In this document: piece after piece, positions 6,605 to 14,258 of the stretch | Position numbering within the stretch: the first letter of the stretch is position 1 | Layout of the letters: each line of letters begins with the position of its first letter | NCBI GenBank assembly: GCA_946482545.1 | Contig: CAMLRX010000127.1 | Coordinates: forward strand, 1 to 14,258 | DNA from: an uncultured Flavihumibacter sp. | GTDB lineage: Bacteria; Bacteroidota; Bacteroidia; Chitinophagales; Chitinophagaceae | Direction: 5' to 3' | Length of the DNA: 14,258 bases | Made by a program: the position numbers and the translations under genes | The notes under the pieces: generated by a model | The model's input: only the letters and a program-made list of their open reading frames with translations | What the model was told of the DNA's origin: nothing | The model's database searches: none

Positions 6605-8290
6605 TTACCAGAATTTCGCATAAAGGGCTGCGAGGATCAGGAAGGTAATGATAATAAGCACGATGGTGGAGGTTTCCACTTTGAACATGCCCTTGTCCAG
6701 GATGAACGCTTTCGGGTTCACTTTCGGACCTGCGAGGCTCATACCAATCATCAGTACCATGGTAAAGAAGAAGGACCAGCCCATACAGATGAGGAAAGGA
6801 ATTTCGTATCCGCCTTTTCCGTTGGGGAACGCGGTGTACAGCAGTGTTTCGTTACCGAAGAGGCCCGGCGCGTAGTTGTTGAACAATACGGAAAGCAGGA
6901 ACCCGGCAATCACACCGGCAATGGCGGCAGCACCTGTGGTACGTTTCCAGAACATACCGAGTATGAACATGGCGAATACGCCCGGACTAATAAAGCCGGT
7001 GTATTTCTGGATAAAGGTGAATCCGCCTTCCCCGCCGATGCCGAGGATATCGTCCCAGGTGAACAGCACCGCAATGAGCATGGAGATGGCTACGGTAACG
7101 CGTCCCACCCAAACCAGTTTTTTCTCACTGGATTGCTTACCCATGTATTTCTGGTAGATATCCAAGGTGAAGATGGTAGAGATACTATTCAGTTTACCCG
7201 CCAGCGAAGCCACGATGGCAGCGGTGAGCGCCGCGATGGAAAGGCCCTTCAGCCCGTTCGGCAGGTAACCCAGAATCGCGGAATACGCACCGTCCTTACC
7301 ACCTGTGAGTTCTGGAAGATGTCCATTTTTGTGCAATACATAAGCGGCGATACCGGGAAGCATTACGATGATGGGCATCATCAGTTTCAGCATACCCGCG
7401 AAGAGGATACCGGTACGCGCGGTTTTGAGGTCCGCGCCCAGCGCACGCTGGGTAATGTACTGGTTACAGCCCCAGTAGTTCAGGTTCACGATCCACTGAC
7501 CGGCGAGGTACATGGCGATACCGGGCAATACCAGGTATTTGTTGATGTATTCCTGCGGTGCGTCGGGACCTGGTTTTTCCAGGATCATCTTGAAGTGATC
7601 GGGTGCGTCTTTCATCAAAGCGCCGAAACCGGCGATGGCATCTTTACCCAGACCGAACTTCTCACTCACCAAAGTGAGCGCCATATACGTTGTGGCCAGT
7701 CCGCCGATAATGAGTACGGCCACCTGAATCACATCGGTATAACCGATCACCTTCATCCCACCGAGGGTGATGAAGATGGAGAAGATGGCGAGACCGAGCA
7801 TAATGGTATGCAGGTATTCACCACCTGCCAGTCCGTTGATGGCCAGGGCGCCGAGGTACAAAATTGAAGTCAGGTTCACGAATACATACAGGAACAGCCA
7901 GAAGATGGCCATGATCATGGCCACTGTTTCATTGTAGCGCCGCGTCAGGAACTGCGGCATCGTGAATATCTTGTTTTTGAGGTAGATGGGGATGAACCAT
8001 ACCGCGATGATGATGAGGGCTATGGCGGCCACCCATTCGTATGCGGCTACGGCGATGCCTACAAAGAAGCCTTCACCACTCATACCGATGAACTGTTCGG
8101 CGGAGATGTTGGAAGCGATCAGCGAAGCGCCGATGGCCCACCAGGTAAGGGAACCTTCCGCCAGGAAGTAGTCTTTGGTGCTGGCCTGTTCATGCTTTTT
8201 CTTCCGGTAGATCCATATCCCATAAGAGGCTACGATCACGAAGTAGATCACGAAAACCAGGTAATCCGAGAAAATGAGTCCATTTTTCAT
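6605..8290 (-). CDS. Sodium/sugar symporter, SSS family (vSGLT-like), probable L-arabinose importer
   Basis: This 561-residue inner-membrane protein has about 14 hydrophobic segments and closely resembles the Vibrio sodium/galactose transporter vSGLT. The sugar-site residues of vSGLT, as I recall them, have counterparts here: Q66 in NISAEQFIGMSG, E85 in AAYEW, N269 and Y272 in VNLNYWGCNQYI, and K302 in GMLKLMMP. The sodium-site region LNSISTIFTLDIY is also present. It should import a pyranose sugar with sodium. L-arabinopyranose and D-galactose share ring stereochemistry, so a galactose-like site fits arabinose. The gene sits between araA and the Nudix regulator, as in arabinose loci of other Bacteroidota. 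A terminator-like hairpin separates it from araA, and no convincing promoter is seen in the 79 bp gap, so expression may depend on read-through or a promoter inside araA. Arabinose specificity is inferred from context. Confidence 0.88.
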   Translation of the reverse strand: MKNGLIFSDYLVFVIYFVIVASYGIWIYRKKKHEQASTKDYFLAEGSLTWWAIGASLIASNISAEQFIGMSGEGFFVGIAVAAYEWVAAIALIIIAVWFIPIYLKNKIFTMPQFLTRRYNETVAMIMAIFWLFLYVFVNLTSILYLGALAINGLAGGEYLHTIMLGLAIFSIFITLGGMKVIGYTDVIQVAVLIIGGLATTYMALTLVSEKFGLGKDAIAGFGALMKDAPDHFKMILEKPGPDAPQEYINKYLVLPGIAMYLAGQWIVNLNYWGCNQYITQRALGADLKTARTGILFAGMLKLMMPIIVMLPGIAAYVLHKNGHLPELTGGKDGAYSAILGYLPNGLKGLSIAALTAAIVASLAGKLNSISTIFTLDIYQKYMGKQSSEKKLVWVGRVTVAISMLIAVLFTWDDILGIGGEGGFTFIQKYTGFISPGVFAMFILGMFWKRTTGAAAIAGVIAGFLLSVLFNNYAPGLFGNETLLYTAFPNGKGGYEIPFLICMGWSFFFTMVLMIGMSLAGPKVNPKAFILDKGMFKVETSTIVLIIITFLILAALYAKFW

Positions 8291-8319
8291 CTGGAAGCAA
8301 TTGTTGTTTGGTTTAAGAT

Positions 8320-8349
8320 AAAAAAATCAGCGCCGCCGAACGGCAGCGC
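8320..8349 (-). terminator. Intrinsic terminator-like hairpin after araA
   Basis: On the minus strand GCGCTGCC (8349-8342), loop GTTC, then GGCGGCGC (8337-8330) forms an 8-bp GC-rich stem with one G-U pair. The bases TGA follow, then seven T residues (8326-8320). It lies 20 bp past the araA stop and about 30 bp before the symporter start. It should end or reduce araBDA transcription before the symporter gene. Confidence 0.75.
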
Positions 8350-8369
8350 CAATTTAACGATTACTCATA

Positions 8370-9866
8370 TCAACCGTGCCGGAAACTTGCATCGTTCCAA
8401 CGCAGCTCGTTTTTAAAGTCGTAGAGATTGGTGTTCTTGCCGATCAGCACGAATTCGATGCCGGCCATTTCGGCGAAGTCCTGCATTTGTTCGGCGCTCA
8501 GGTTCTGGCTGTAGCCGGTGTGGTGCGCGCCGCCGGCCAGTATCCAGGCGGTGCAGCCCGTTTTCATATCCGGCATTGGTTTCCAGAGCACGCGTGCCAC
8601 GGGTAACTTCGGCAGATCATGCACAGGAGAAACCGCTTCCACCGTGTTCACGATCATCCTGAAACGGTTACCCATATCCACGATGGACGCGTTGAGCGCG
8701 TTACCGCCCGCTACGTTGAACACCAGGCGAACGGGGTCTTCCTTGCCGCCGATGCCCAGGGGGTGGACCTCACAACTTGGTTTTCCGGAAGCGATGCTGG
8801 GGCAGATTTCCAGCATGTGCGACCCGAGCACCAGGTTGTTGCCCGGTTCAAAATGGTAGGTGTAGTCTTCCATGAAGGAGTTACCACCTTCCAGGCCGTG
8901 GCCCATTACTTTCATGGCCCGCACGAGCGCAGCGGTTTTCCAGTCGCCTTCTCCGCCAAAGCCATAGCCATCGGCCATCAGGCGTTGGGTGGCAATGCCG
9001 GGGAGTTGCTTCATGCCATACAGGTCCTCGAAAGTATCGGTATATCCTTTGTAGTTGCCAGCTTCGAGGAAACGGCGCAGGCCGATCTCGATGCGCGCAG
9101 CATCACGGAGTGATTCGTGTTTTTCTCCCCCTTTCAGCAGGGAAGTCATCAGGGAGTAGGTATCGGCATATTCCTGAACCAGGCTATCGATTTCCGCATC
9201 AGTGGTTTCGTTGATCACTTTCACCACATCGCCCACACCGTGGGTGTTTACGGCGTAACCGAACTTCATTTCAGCCTCCACTTTATCGCCTTCGGTTACG
9301 GCCACATAACGCATGTTGTCGCCAATGCGGAGGAAACGCGCGTTCTGCCAGTCGTGCCAACCTACTGCAACACGGCTCCAGGAAGCGATCTGGTCCTGCA
9401 CTTCTTCTTCCTGCCAGTGTCCTACCAATACCTTCCTGTTCTGGCGGAGACGGCTCACCATAAACCCGAATTCACGGTCGCCATGGGCGCTCTGGTTCAG
9501 GTTCATGAAATCCATATCGATGTCTCCCCAGGGAATATCACGGTTGAACTGGGTGTGCAGGTGCAGCATGGGTTTGCTGAGCGCTTTCAACCCACCGATC
9601 CACATTTTGGCGGGGGAGAAAGTATGCATCCAGGTGATGATGCCCACGCAGGAAGTAGAGGAAGAGGCTTCCACACAAACTTTGTAGATTTCCTCCGGTG
9701 TGGTCACCAGGGGTTTGTATACGATCTGAACCGGAATTCTTCCGGCCCCGTTAAGCTCTTTTACGATTATCTCAGAATGCGCGGCCACTTGTTTCAGGGC
9801 CTCTTCGCCATACAGGTGCTGGCTACCAGTAATGAACCAGAGTTCAAGCTTTTTAAAATCGATCAT
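8370..9866 (-). CDS. araA: L-arabinose isomerase
   Basis: This 498-residue cytoplasmic enzyme interconverts L-arabinose and L-ribulose, the first catabolic step. The length matches E. coli AraA (500) and the alignment is nearly free of gaps. The manganese-binding and catalytic positions fall at E306 (FGGEGDWK), E333 ([10 protein letters not shown]), H350 (LGSHMLE) and H449 (GGAHHTGYS), corresponding to E. coli E306, E333, H350 and H450. The N-terminus [14 protein letters not shown] and the block [17 protein letters not shown] are family signatures. The gene follows araD by 15 bp and is the last member of araBDA before the hairpin at 8320-8349. The ATG at 9866 is the only start that keeps the conserved N-terminus in full. 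I see no sign of damage. Confidence 0.98.
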   Translation of the reverse strand: MIDFKKLELWFITGSQHLYGEEALKQVAAHSEIIVKELNGAGRIPVQIVYKPLVTTPEEIYKVCVEASSSTSCVGIITWMHTFSPAKMWIGGLKALSKPMLHLHTQFNRDIPWGDIDMDFMNLNQSAHGDREFGFMVSRLRQNRKVLVGHWQEEEVQDQIASWSRVAVGWHDWQNARFLRIGDNMRYVAVTEGDKVEAEMKFGYAVNTHGVGDVVKVINETTDAEIDSLVQEYADTYSLMTSLLKGGEKHESLRDAARIEIGLRRFLEAGNYKGYTDTFEDLYGMKQLPGIATQRLMADGYGFGGEGDWKTAALVRAMKVMGHGLEGGNSFMEDYTYHFEPGNNLVLGSHMLEICPSIASGKPSCEVHPLGIGGKEDPVRLVFNVAGGNALNASIVDMGNRFRMIVNTVEAVSPVHDLPKLPVARVLWKPMPDMKTGCTAWILAGGAHHTGYSQNLSAEQMQDFAEMAGIEFVLIGKNTNLYDFKNELRWNDASFRHG

Positions 9867-9881
9867 AATGGTGTTTTGAGT

Positions 9882-10577
9882 TTATTGTCCGTAGTAGGAA
9901 TGGGGTCCGTGTTTGCGTTCGAAATGTTTTTTAACGAGCGCGTCTTTCAAACGCGGCGCATTGGGGTTGATCTGTTCGGTGAGCAACGCCATCTGGGCCA
10001 CAGATTCCAGTACCGCGCTGTTGTACACGGCTTTGTCGGCATTCTTGCCCCAGGTAAACGGTGCGTGATTTCCTACAAGCACCATTTCCATTTCTTTGTG
10101 GTCGAGCCCGCGTTCTTTGAAACAGTTCAGTATCTGGAAACCGGTCTCGTATTCATAATTGCCGGCGATCATTTCATCGCTCATCGGAGGCGCGCAGGGA
10201 ATATCCTGGGTGTTGTGGTCGGCATGTGTTGTTCCGAAGATGGGAATATCGCGCTGGCTCTGCGCCCATGCAGTGGCATAGGTAGAATGCGTGTGCACTA
10301 TACCGTTAATTCCTTCCCAGTGTTTGTACAATACAGCATGGGTAAGGGTATCAGATGACGGGCGCAATGTACCTTCCACGGTGTTGCCGTCGAAATCCAC
10401 GATCACCATTTTGTCGGGTGAAAGGTCTTTGTAAGGCACGCCGCTGGGTTTGATGGCGAAAACGCCTTTGCTTCTGTCGGCGGCGCTCACGTTACCGAAG
10501 GTGAACAGCACGAGCCCGAGTTCGGGCAGTTGCATATTCGCCGCGTATGCTTCTTCTTTTATATGTTGGTAGCTCAT
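9882..10577 (-). CDS. araD: L-ribulose-5-phosphate 4-epimerase
   Basis: This 231-residue class II aldolase-fold enzyme converts L-ribulose 5-phosphate to D-xylulose 5-phosphate, which enters the pentose phosphate pathway. Its length equals that of E. coli AraD, and the metal ligands fall at the same numbers: D76 (RPSSDT), H95 and H97 (VHTHSTYAT), and H171 (VGNHAPFTWG). The catalytic residues D120 (THADH) and Y229 (near the C-terminus, HSYYGQ) are also present. The start overlaps the araB stop by 4 bp (ATGA), a classic sign of translational coupling, and araA follows 15 bp later. The related enzymes UlaF and SgbE share this fold, but the araB and araA neighbours settle the assignment. Confidence 0.98.
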   Translation of the reverse strand: MSYQHIKEEAYAANMQLPELGLVLFTFGNVSAADRSKGVFAIKPSGVPYKDLSPDKMVIVDFDGNTVEGTLRPSSDTLTHAVLYKHWEGINGIVHTHSTYATAWAQSQRDIPIFGTTHADHNTQDIPCAPPMSDEMIAGNYEYETGFQILNCFKERGLDHKEMEMVLVGNHAPFTWGKNADKAVYNSAVLESVAQMALLTEQINPNAPRLKDALVKKHFERKHGPHSYYGQ

Positions 10578-12274
10578 ACGGATTGAAGGGCTGGTTGTTC
10601 AGTTGGGAAAAGTGTTTCCACCTGTTTGCCGAAGCGGAGGTAAAGATTGTATTTTTCTTTGTAGATGGCCACACGTTTGGGATCAGGATAGTATTCAGCG
10701 TCGAAGCCCTGCCCCATCGCATTCATGGCATCTTCTACTTTCGGGTAGAGACCAGCTACAGTAGCAGCGAACATGGCCGCACCGATGGCACAGGTTTGTT
10801 CGGAACGGTGAATTTTGATGGGCATATTCATGACATCAGCCATCATCTGCATGATGAAGGGCGACTTGCGGGCCACGCCGCCCATTCCGATCAATCCTTT
10901 AACTGGAATACCTTCCTGTATGAAACGATCTACGATGGCTTTGGCGCCGAAGCAGGTGGCTTCCACCAGTGCACGGAACATCCTTGGCGCATCGGTTCCC
11001 AGGTTGAGGCCTGCGAAAGCACCCTCCAGCAACTGACTCGCATCGGGTGTTCTTCTTCCGTTCAGCCAGTCCACCGCGAGTTCAGTTGTTTCCTCCGGAC
11101 TAATTTCAGCGGCTTTCTGCGCCAGCATGGGAATGATCTTGTCTACGGCTTCATTCACCAGTTTATCAGCGGTTTCCCCATCTATCAGGGAAGATTTTCC
11201 TACCAGTTCTTTCACGGGCCAGGCGAGCATGTTCCTGAACCAGGCGTAAGCGTCTCCGAAAGCGGATTGCCCGGCTTCCATCCCGATCATCCCAGGAATA
11301 ATGGAGCCATTCACCTGGCCGCAGATGCCTTTCACCAATGTATCGCCCACTTCATCAATTGGCGCCACCAGCATATCGCAGGTGGAAGTGCCCATTACCT
11401 TACTGAGGTAATAAGGTTCAATTTGTCCGCCAACCGCGCCCATGTGGCAATCGAAGGCGCCGATACCAATCTTTACATCAGTGGGAACGCCCAGTTTGGC
11501 GGCCCATTCGGCGCTGATGGTGCCCGCTTCCTGCGAAGCATCGTACACTTCGGTAAACAACTGGTCCCTTCTTCCGGTCAGCAAAGGATCGAGGGTAGCG
11601 AAGAACTCCTCAGGAGGAAGTCCACCCCAGGTTTCTGCCCACAATGCTTTGTGTCCGGCGGAACATACGCCGCGGCGGATATTTTCAACGCCCTTTCCTC
11701 CCGTAAGCAGGAAGGGAATCCAATCGCAATGTTCCACCCAAGACTGGCAGGCATCGCGAACGGCGGCATCTTCGCGAAGGATGTGCAGCCATTTGGCCCA
11801 GAACCATTCTGAAGAATAAATGCCTCCTATAAACTGGATGTAATTGGTATCGAATTTCTCCGCGTGCACATTGATTTCTGCCGCTTCATCCACCGAAGTA
11901 TGGTCCTTCCACAACACGAACATCGCATTGGGATTCTCTTCAAAACCGGGGATTAACGCCAGTGGCACGCCATCAGCATTCACGGCAATGGGCGTGGAAC
12001 CGGTGGTATCAATGGAAATGGCACGGATATTCGCGGCCACCTCTTTGCCCACGGTTTCAACACACTGGCGGATACTGGTTTCCAGTCCTTCCACATAATC
12101 CAGCGGGTGCTGCCTGAACCTGTTGCTGCGGGGATCACAATAAAGACCTTTCTTCCAACGGGGGTAATAGAACACGGAAGCGGCCATCTCTTTGCCGGAG
12201 GCGGCATCCACGATCACACTTCTAACGGAGTCGGTACCATAATCCACTCCGATCACATAATTTGAAGAAGCCAT
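10574..12274 (-). CDS. araB: L-ribulokinase (FGGY family)
   Basis: This 566-residue FGGY carbohydrate kinase phosphorylates L-ribulose with ATP. Residues 6-18 (YVIGVDYGTDSVR) form the first phosphate-binding loop. IGAFDCHMGAVGG carries the probable catalytic base D275, and GTSTCD (295-300) and the GLIGMGGVARKSPF block later on belong to the ATP-binding half. Length and order fit the AraB subfamily. I chose the ATG at 12274, which puts MASSNYVIGVDYG at the N-terminus as in other ribulokinases. An in-frame TTG at 12283 would add only MFA. It is the first gene of araBDA and its stop overlaps the araD start by 4 bp. A candidate promoter with a dyad lies just upstream, and the large repeat element separates it from the GH97 gene. 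Confidence 0.97.
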   Translation of the reverse strand: MASSNYVIGVDYGTDSVRSVIVDAASGKEMAASVFYYPRWKKGLYCDPRSNRFRQHPLDYVEGLETSIRQCVETVGKEVAANIRAISIDTTGSTPIAVNADGVPLALIPGFEENPNAMFVLWKDHTSVDEAAEINVHAEKFDTNYIQFIGGIYSSEWFWAKWLHILREDAAVRDACQSWVEHCDWIPFLLTGGKGVENIRRGVCSAGHKALWAETWGGLPPEEFFATLDPLLTGRRDQLFTEVYDASQEAGTISAEWAAKLGVPTDVKIGIGAFDCHMGAVGGQIEPYYLSKVMGTSTCDMLVAPIDEVGDTLVKGICGQVNGSIIPGMIGMEAGQSAFGDAYAWFRNMLAWPVKELVGKSSLIDGETADKLVNEAVDKIIPMLAQKAAEISPEETTELAVDWLNGRRTPDASQLLEGAFAGLNLGTDAPRMFRALVEATCFGAKAIVDRFIQEGIPVKGLIGMGGVARKSPFIMQMMADVMNMPIKIHRSEQTCAIGAAMFAATVAGLYPKVEDAMNAMGQGFDAEYYPDPKRVAIYKEKYNLYLRFGKQVETLFPTEQPALQSV

Positions 12275-12289
12275 GGCAAACAATAAATT

Positions 12290-12362
12290 TCCGCTAAAGG
12301 TAATGTATTTCTTTTGAAGTGTAAAAGTTACAATTATATGATTTGAACGAAAAGTTAGCGGA
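12290..12362. repeat. Widely spaced 8-bp inverted repeat flanking the araB promoter region
   Basis: TCCGCTAA (12290-12297) and TTAGCGGA (12355-12362) are perfect inverted copies 57 bp apart that bracket the candidate araB promoter. An 8-bp direct repeat, TAACTTTT on the minus strand, occurs at 12350-12357 and 12323-12330, 27 bp apart. These could be paired regulator sites or chance. Confidence 0.25.
12295..12325 (-). promoter_or_regulatory. Candidate araB promoter with overlapping dyad
   Basis: On the minus strand TTTA (12325-12322) is followed after 19 bp by TACCTTTA (12302-12295), each one base from the Bacteroidota -33 and -7 boxes. The predicted start near 12288 would give a leader of roughly 15 nt to the ATG at 12274. 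A small perfect dyad, TGTAA-AAG-TTACA (12320-12332), covers the -33 box. The match is moderate and read by eye. Confidence 0.35.
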
Positions 12363-12395
12363 TTTTGACTGGGGAGGTTTTATGGAGAGTGGCTG

Positions 12396-12748
12396 TTCAC
12401 GCAAAGACGCAAGGGAGCAGGGACGCAAGGCGTTAATTTGGTTCGGGCAGGTTTAGTGGGGAAGATTTTGTTTCTCGCAAAGGCACAAAGGCGCGGAGTT
12501 TAGCAACCTATTGTGCTAAAGCCGTGGCTATTGAGCTACAAACCCGATAGCAGAAGCGGCAGGGTATCCAGGCAGAGCCACTGAAATTTCGTTATTGCTA
12601 ACGTATCAGAGTACAAGCAAACCGGCATCAACCTTTGCGCCTCCGCGCCTCTGCGAGAAAATCTCCCTCAACACGCAGCACATCAACCGCTCCTTGCGTC
12701 CCTGCTCCCTTGCGCTGCGCAGTGCGAAGCACAAAGCAGTTGCGTGAA
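12396..12748. repeat. Nested inverted-repeat element built of 8-bp units (MITE- or REP-like)
   Basis: This fills most of the ~480 bp between the GH97 stop and araB, and I see no gene in it. Paired arms nest around one centre: TTCACGCAA at 12396-12404 with 12740-12748; a perfect 23-bp pair at 12408-12430 with 12692-12714; TTTCTCGCA at 12471-12479 with 12652-12660, continuing imperfectly inward; TTAGCAA at 12500-12506 with 12595-12601; and GTGGCT at 12524-12529 with 12576-12581. The outer arms consist of tandem 8-mers: ACGCAAAG, ACGCAAGG, GAGCAGGG, ACGCAAGG from 12399 to 12430, and TCGCAAAG, GCACAAAG, GCGCGGAG from 12475 to 12498, with complementary 8-mers at 12633-12656 and 12692-12715. The right arm carries about 22 extra bases (12715-12739) that could fold by themselves. 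A run of nine A lies at 12747-12755, which reads as U in GH97 transcripts. Confidence 0.8.
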
Positions 12749-12761
12749 AAAAAAATCATTC

Positions 12762-14258
12762 TTACCTGAAAAACCCGGTAATACCCGCAGCGGGTGCCAG
12801 CTCAACCGTTATAGCCCCAGCCACATTACTTTCCCTGAAACCACCTGCCTCCACCCCATCGGCAATAACATACACTCCTTTCGCCCCGAACTGCTTCGGA
12901 TCGATGGTGATCTTTTTTGGAGCAGTACTTCCGTTGATGGCCGCGAAATACCAGCGCGCCCCGGCTTTGCGGGCAAGTACCACATATTCCCCCGGGAACC
13001 CGTCTATAAAACGGATATCCTCCCAGGTGAAGGGAAGGTTGGTAAAAAAGGTGCGGACATATTCCGGAACGGAATTCATGCCTGTGGGTGATTCGGCATA
13101 ATGCTGGATACCGGATTCGAAGAGTACGGAGAGCGCCAGTTCGAAGCCTGCACTCGTCCTCCGTTTGGAGGAACCGGGATACGAGGTAAGGTTCACCGGT
13201 GTAAAGTCCATGGGATCGAACACATTGCGGGTGAAGGGTAACATGGCGCAATGGTTGGCCTGTTTATCGGCGCTGTTTTGCGTGAAGGTCACCATTTCGA
13301 AGCCGAGCACCGCTTCAGCAGTCATCAGGTGGGGATAGGTGCGGTACCAGCCGCGGGGCAGCGTGGCGCCGTGGAAGTTCACGAGCAACTGGTGTTTTGC
13401 CGCCGATTCCAGGATATCGATATAGTACTGGATCACGCTTTGTCCATCGCCGCCGAAGAAATCTATTTTCACCCCTTTGATGCCCATTTGATGGAGCAGG
13501 GCGAATTCGGCATCGCGGGCTTCTTTGGTGAGGAGTTTGTTTTTAGGCGTGTATTTTACGGTATTCCAGTCTCCGGCGGAGTTGTACCACAAAATAAGTC
13601 CAACGTTTTTTGAAGCGGCATACCTGGACAGTTCCTTCATTTTATCGTAGCCGATATTGCGGTCCCAGTTCACGTCTATCAGGCAGTAGGGCCATTTCAT
13701 CTGGTGGGCAAGGTCAATGTAGCGCACCTGTTCATTGTACACGATAGAATCATCTTTGCTGATGATCCAGCTCCAGGAGGCTTTTCCAGGCTTTATCCAA
13801 TCTGTTTTAATGTTTTCTTTCTGCGGAGCGGCAAGGTCGGTGCCCAGCGTAGATTCAGTGATGGTTTTGAGGGAACCGATGGTAATGATGCGCCAGGGGG
13901 AAACCTGGGGAAGGGTTGAGGTGGGCACGAGCGCCTTTCCGAAGATCACTTCCCGGGGATCGGGGAAACCGATCTGGTAAACAGGGGATTTCCCATCGCT
14001 CACCAAACGGGTGGCGCAGTAGTTGCCATCCATGCCCGCTTCGGTGATCAGCACCCAGGCGTTCCCGGTCCTGAAAAGGGCAGGATACACCCACCCGGAT
14101 TGGGTGGGCGATTCCTTACCCGCCTGTATGTTTTGTTCGTAATACTCTTCGTAAGAAGGGTTCGTGGCTTCCCACCCGGATTTGGCCACTGCCACTGGTT
14201 GTATCCAGGCACGGGTGGCCGTATCAAAAGCGAAAGCAGTGTACTCCTTTTCAATTTT
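12762..14258 (-). CDS. Glycoside hydrolase family 97, retaining type (C-terminal part; runs off right edge)
   Basis: The last 498 residues are visible. The frame stays open to position 14258, so the start lies outside the window; GH97 enzymes are usually about 650-700 residues. The visible part covers the end of the N-terminal beta-sandwich, the catalytic barrel and the C-terminal beta domain. GIKGVKIDFFGGDGQ places a nucleophile Asp at visible residue 266. VNFHGATLPRGW and the Glu of EAVLGFE (visible residue 321) follow. The 55-residue spacing equals that between D415 and E470 of the retaining B. thetaiotaomicron alpha-galactosidase as I remember it. The inverting SusB-type enzymes lack this Asp and have HEAT in place of HGAT. 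The expected activity is therefore alpha-galactosidase or beta-L-arabinopyranosidase, the latter known in some GH97 members and attractive beside an arabinose operon. GTG at 14195 is only an internal codon. A periplasmic location is likely, but the signal peptide is not visible. Confidence 0.9.
   Translation of the reverse strand, partial: KIEKEYTAFAFDTATRAWIQPVAVAKSGWEATNPSYEEYYEQNIQAGKESPTQSGWVYPALFRTGNAWVLITEAGMDGNYCATRLVSDGKSPVYQIGFPDPREVIFGKALVPTSTLPQVSPWRIITIGSLKTITESTLGTDLAAPQKENIKTDWIKPGKASWSWIISKDDSIVYNEQVRYIDLAHQMKWPYCLIDVNWDRNIGYDKMKELSRYAASKNVGLILWYNSAGDWNTVKYTPKNKLLTKEARDAEFALLHQMGIKGVKIDFFGGDGQSVIQYYIDILESAAKHQLLVNFHGATLPRGWYRTYPHLMTAEAVLGFEMVTFTQNSADKQANHCAMLPFTRNVFDPMDFTPVNLTSYPGSSKRRTSAGFELALSVLFESGIQHYAESPTGMNSVPEYVRTFFTNLPFTWEDIRFIDGFPGEYVVLARKAGARWYFAAINGSTAPKKITIDPKQFGAKGVYVIADGVEAGGFRESNVAGAITVELAPAAGITGFFR

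Noticed and set aside
9117..10358. 413-codon plus-strand frame opposite araA and araD
   Set aside because: Both minus-strand genes have all active-site residues intact; the long antisense frame is explained by their codon bias.
10547..11812. 421-codon plus-strand frame opposite araB
   Set aside because: It is fully antisense to a complete ribulokinase gene and shows no recognisable domain.
12275..12283. Upstream TTG start for araB adding three residues
   Set aside because: The ATG at 12274 gives the conserved ribulokinase N-terminus and a stronger start codon; nothing supports the TTG.
12396..12748. CRISPR array
   Set aside because: The repeats are contiguous 8-mers and inverted arms, with no regular 25-40 bp repeats separated by unique spacers and no cas genes.
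12275..12761. Insertion sequence or structural RNA gene in the GH97-araB gap
   Set aside because: No transposase frame is present and I recognise no tRNA, 6S, RNase P, tmRNA or riboswitch core; only the repeat element and promoter signals are supported.
12762..14195. GH97 as a complete gene starting at the GTG at 14195
   Set aside because: The frame is open to the window edge with protein-like upstream codons, and the result would lack most of the GH97 N-terminal domain.

Overview
The window reads as chromosomal DNA of a Bacteroidota species, most likely in or near the family Chitinophagaceae. Support for this is a SusC/SusD outer-membrane pair, a Nudix-type sugar regulator, promoter-like elements of the Bacteroidota type (TTTG ~19 bp TAnnTTTG), weak or absent Shine-Dalgarno sequences, and a vSGLT-like sodium/sugar symporter. 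All eight genes lie on the minus strand, so transcription runs from right to left.

Right to left, the layout is: (1) the C-terminal ~500 residues of a retaining-type GH97 glycoside hydrolase, running off the right edge; (2) a ~480 bp intergenic stretch with a large nested inverted repeat built from 8-bp units, followed by the araB promoter region; (3) araB-araD-araA, a tightly packed L-arabinose catabolic operon (kinase, epimerase and isomerase, all with intact active-site residues); (4) a strong intrinsic-terminator-like hairpin; (5) an SSS-family sodium/sugar symporter; (6) a Nudix-winged-helix regulator with a degenerate Nudix box, resembling the AraR/NrtR-type arabinose regulators of Bacteroides, with its own promoter and an overlapping dyad; (7) a 146 bp regulatory region with a good -7 element and two dyads; (8) susC, susD and the N-terminal 316 residues of a Tat-exported, phosphocholine-type phospholipase C, running off the left edge.

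Working model: GH97 releases a terminal sugar (L-arabinopyranose or D-galactose), the symporter carries the free sugar across the inner membrane, AraA/AraB/AraD convert L-arabinose to D-xylulose 5-phosphate for the pentose phosphate pathway, and the Nudix protein senses arabinose and controls the locus. The susC-susD-plc group has its own promoter region. It may import an arabinose-containing glycan or may be an unrelated neighbouring unit concerned with phospholipid head groups; the sequence alone does not decide this.

No tRNA, rRNA, CRISPR array, transposase or phage gene was seen. The least explained element is the nested octamer-based inverted repeat at 12396-12748.
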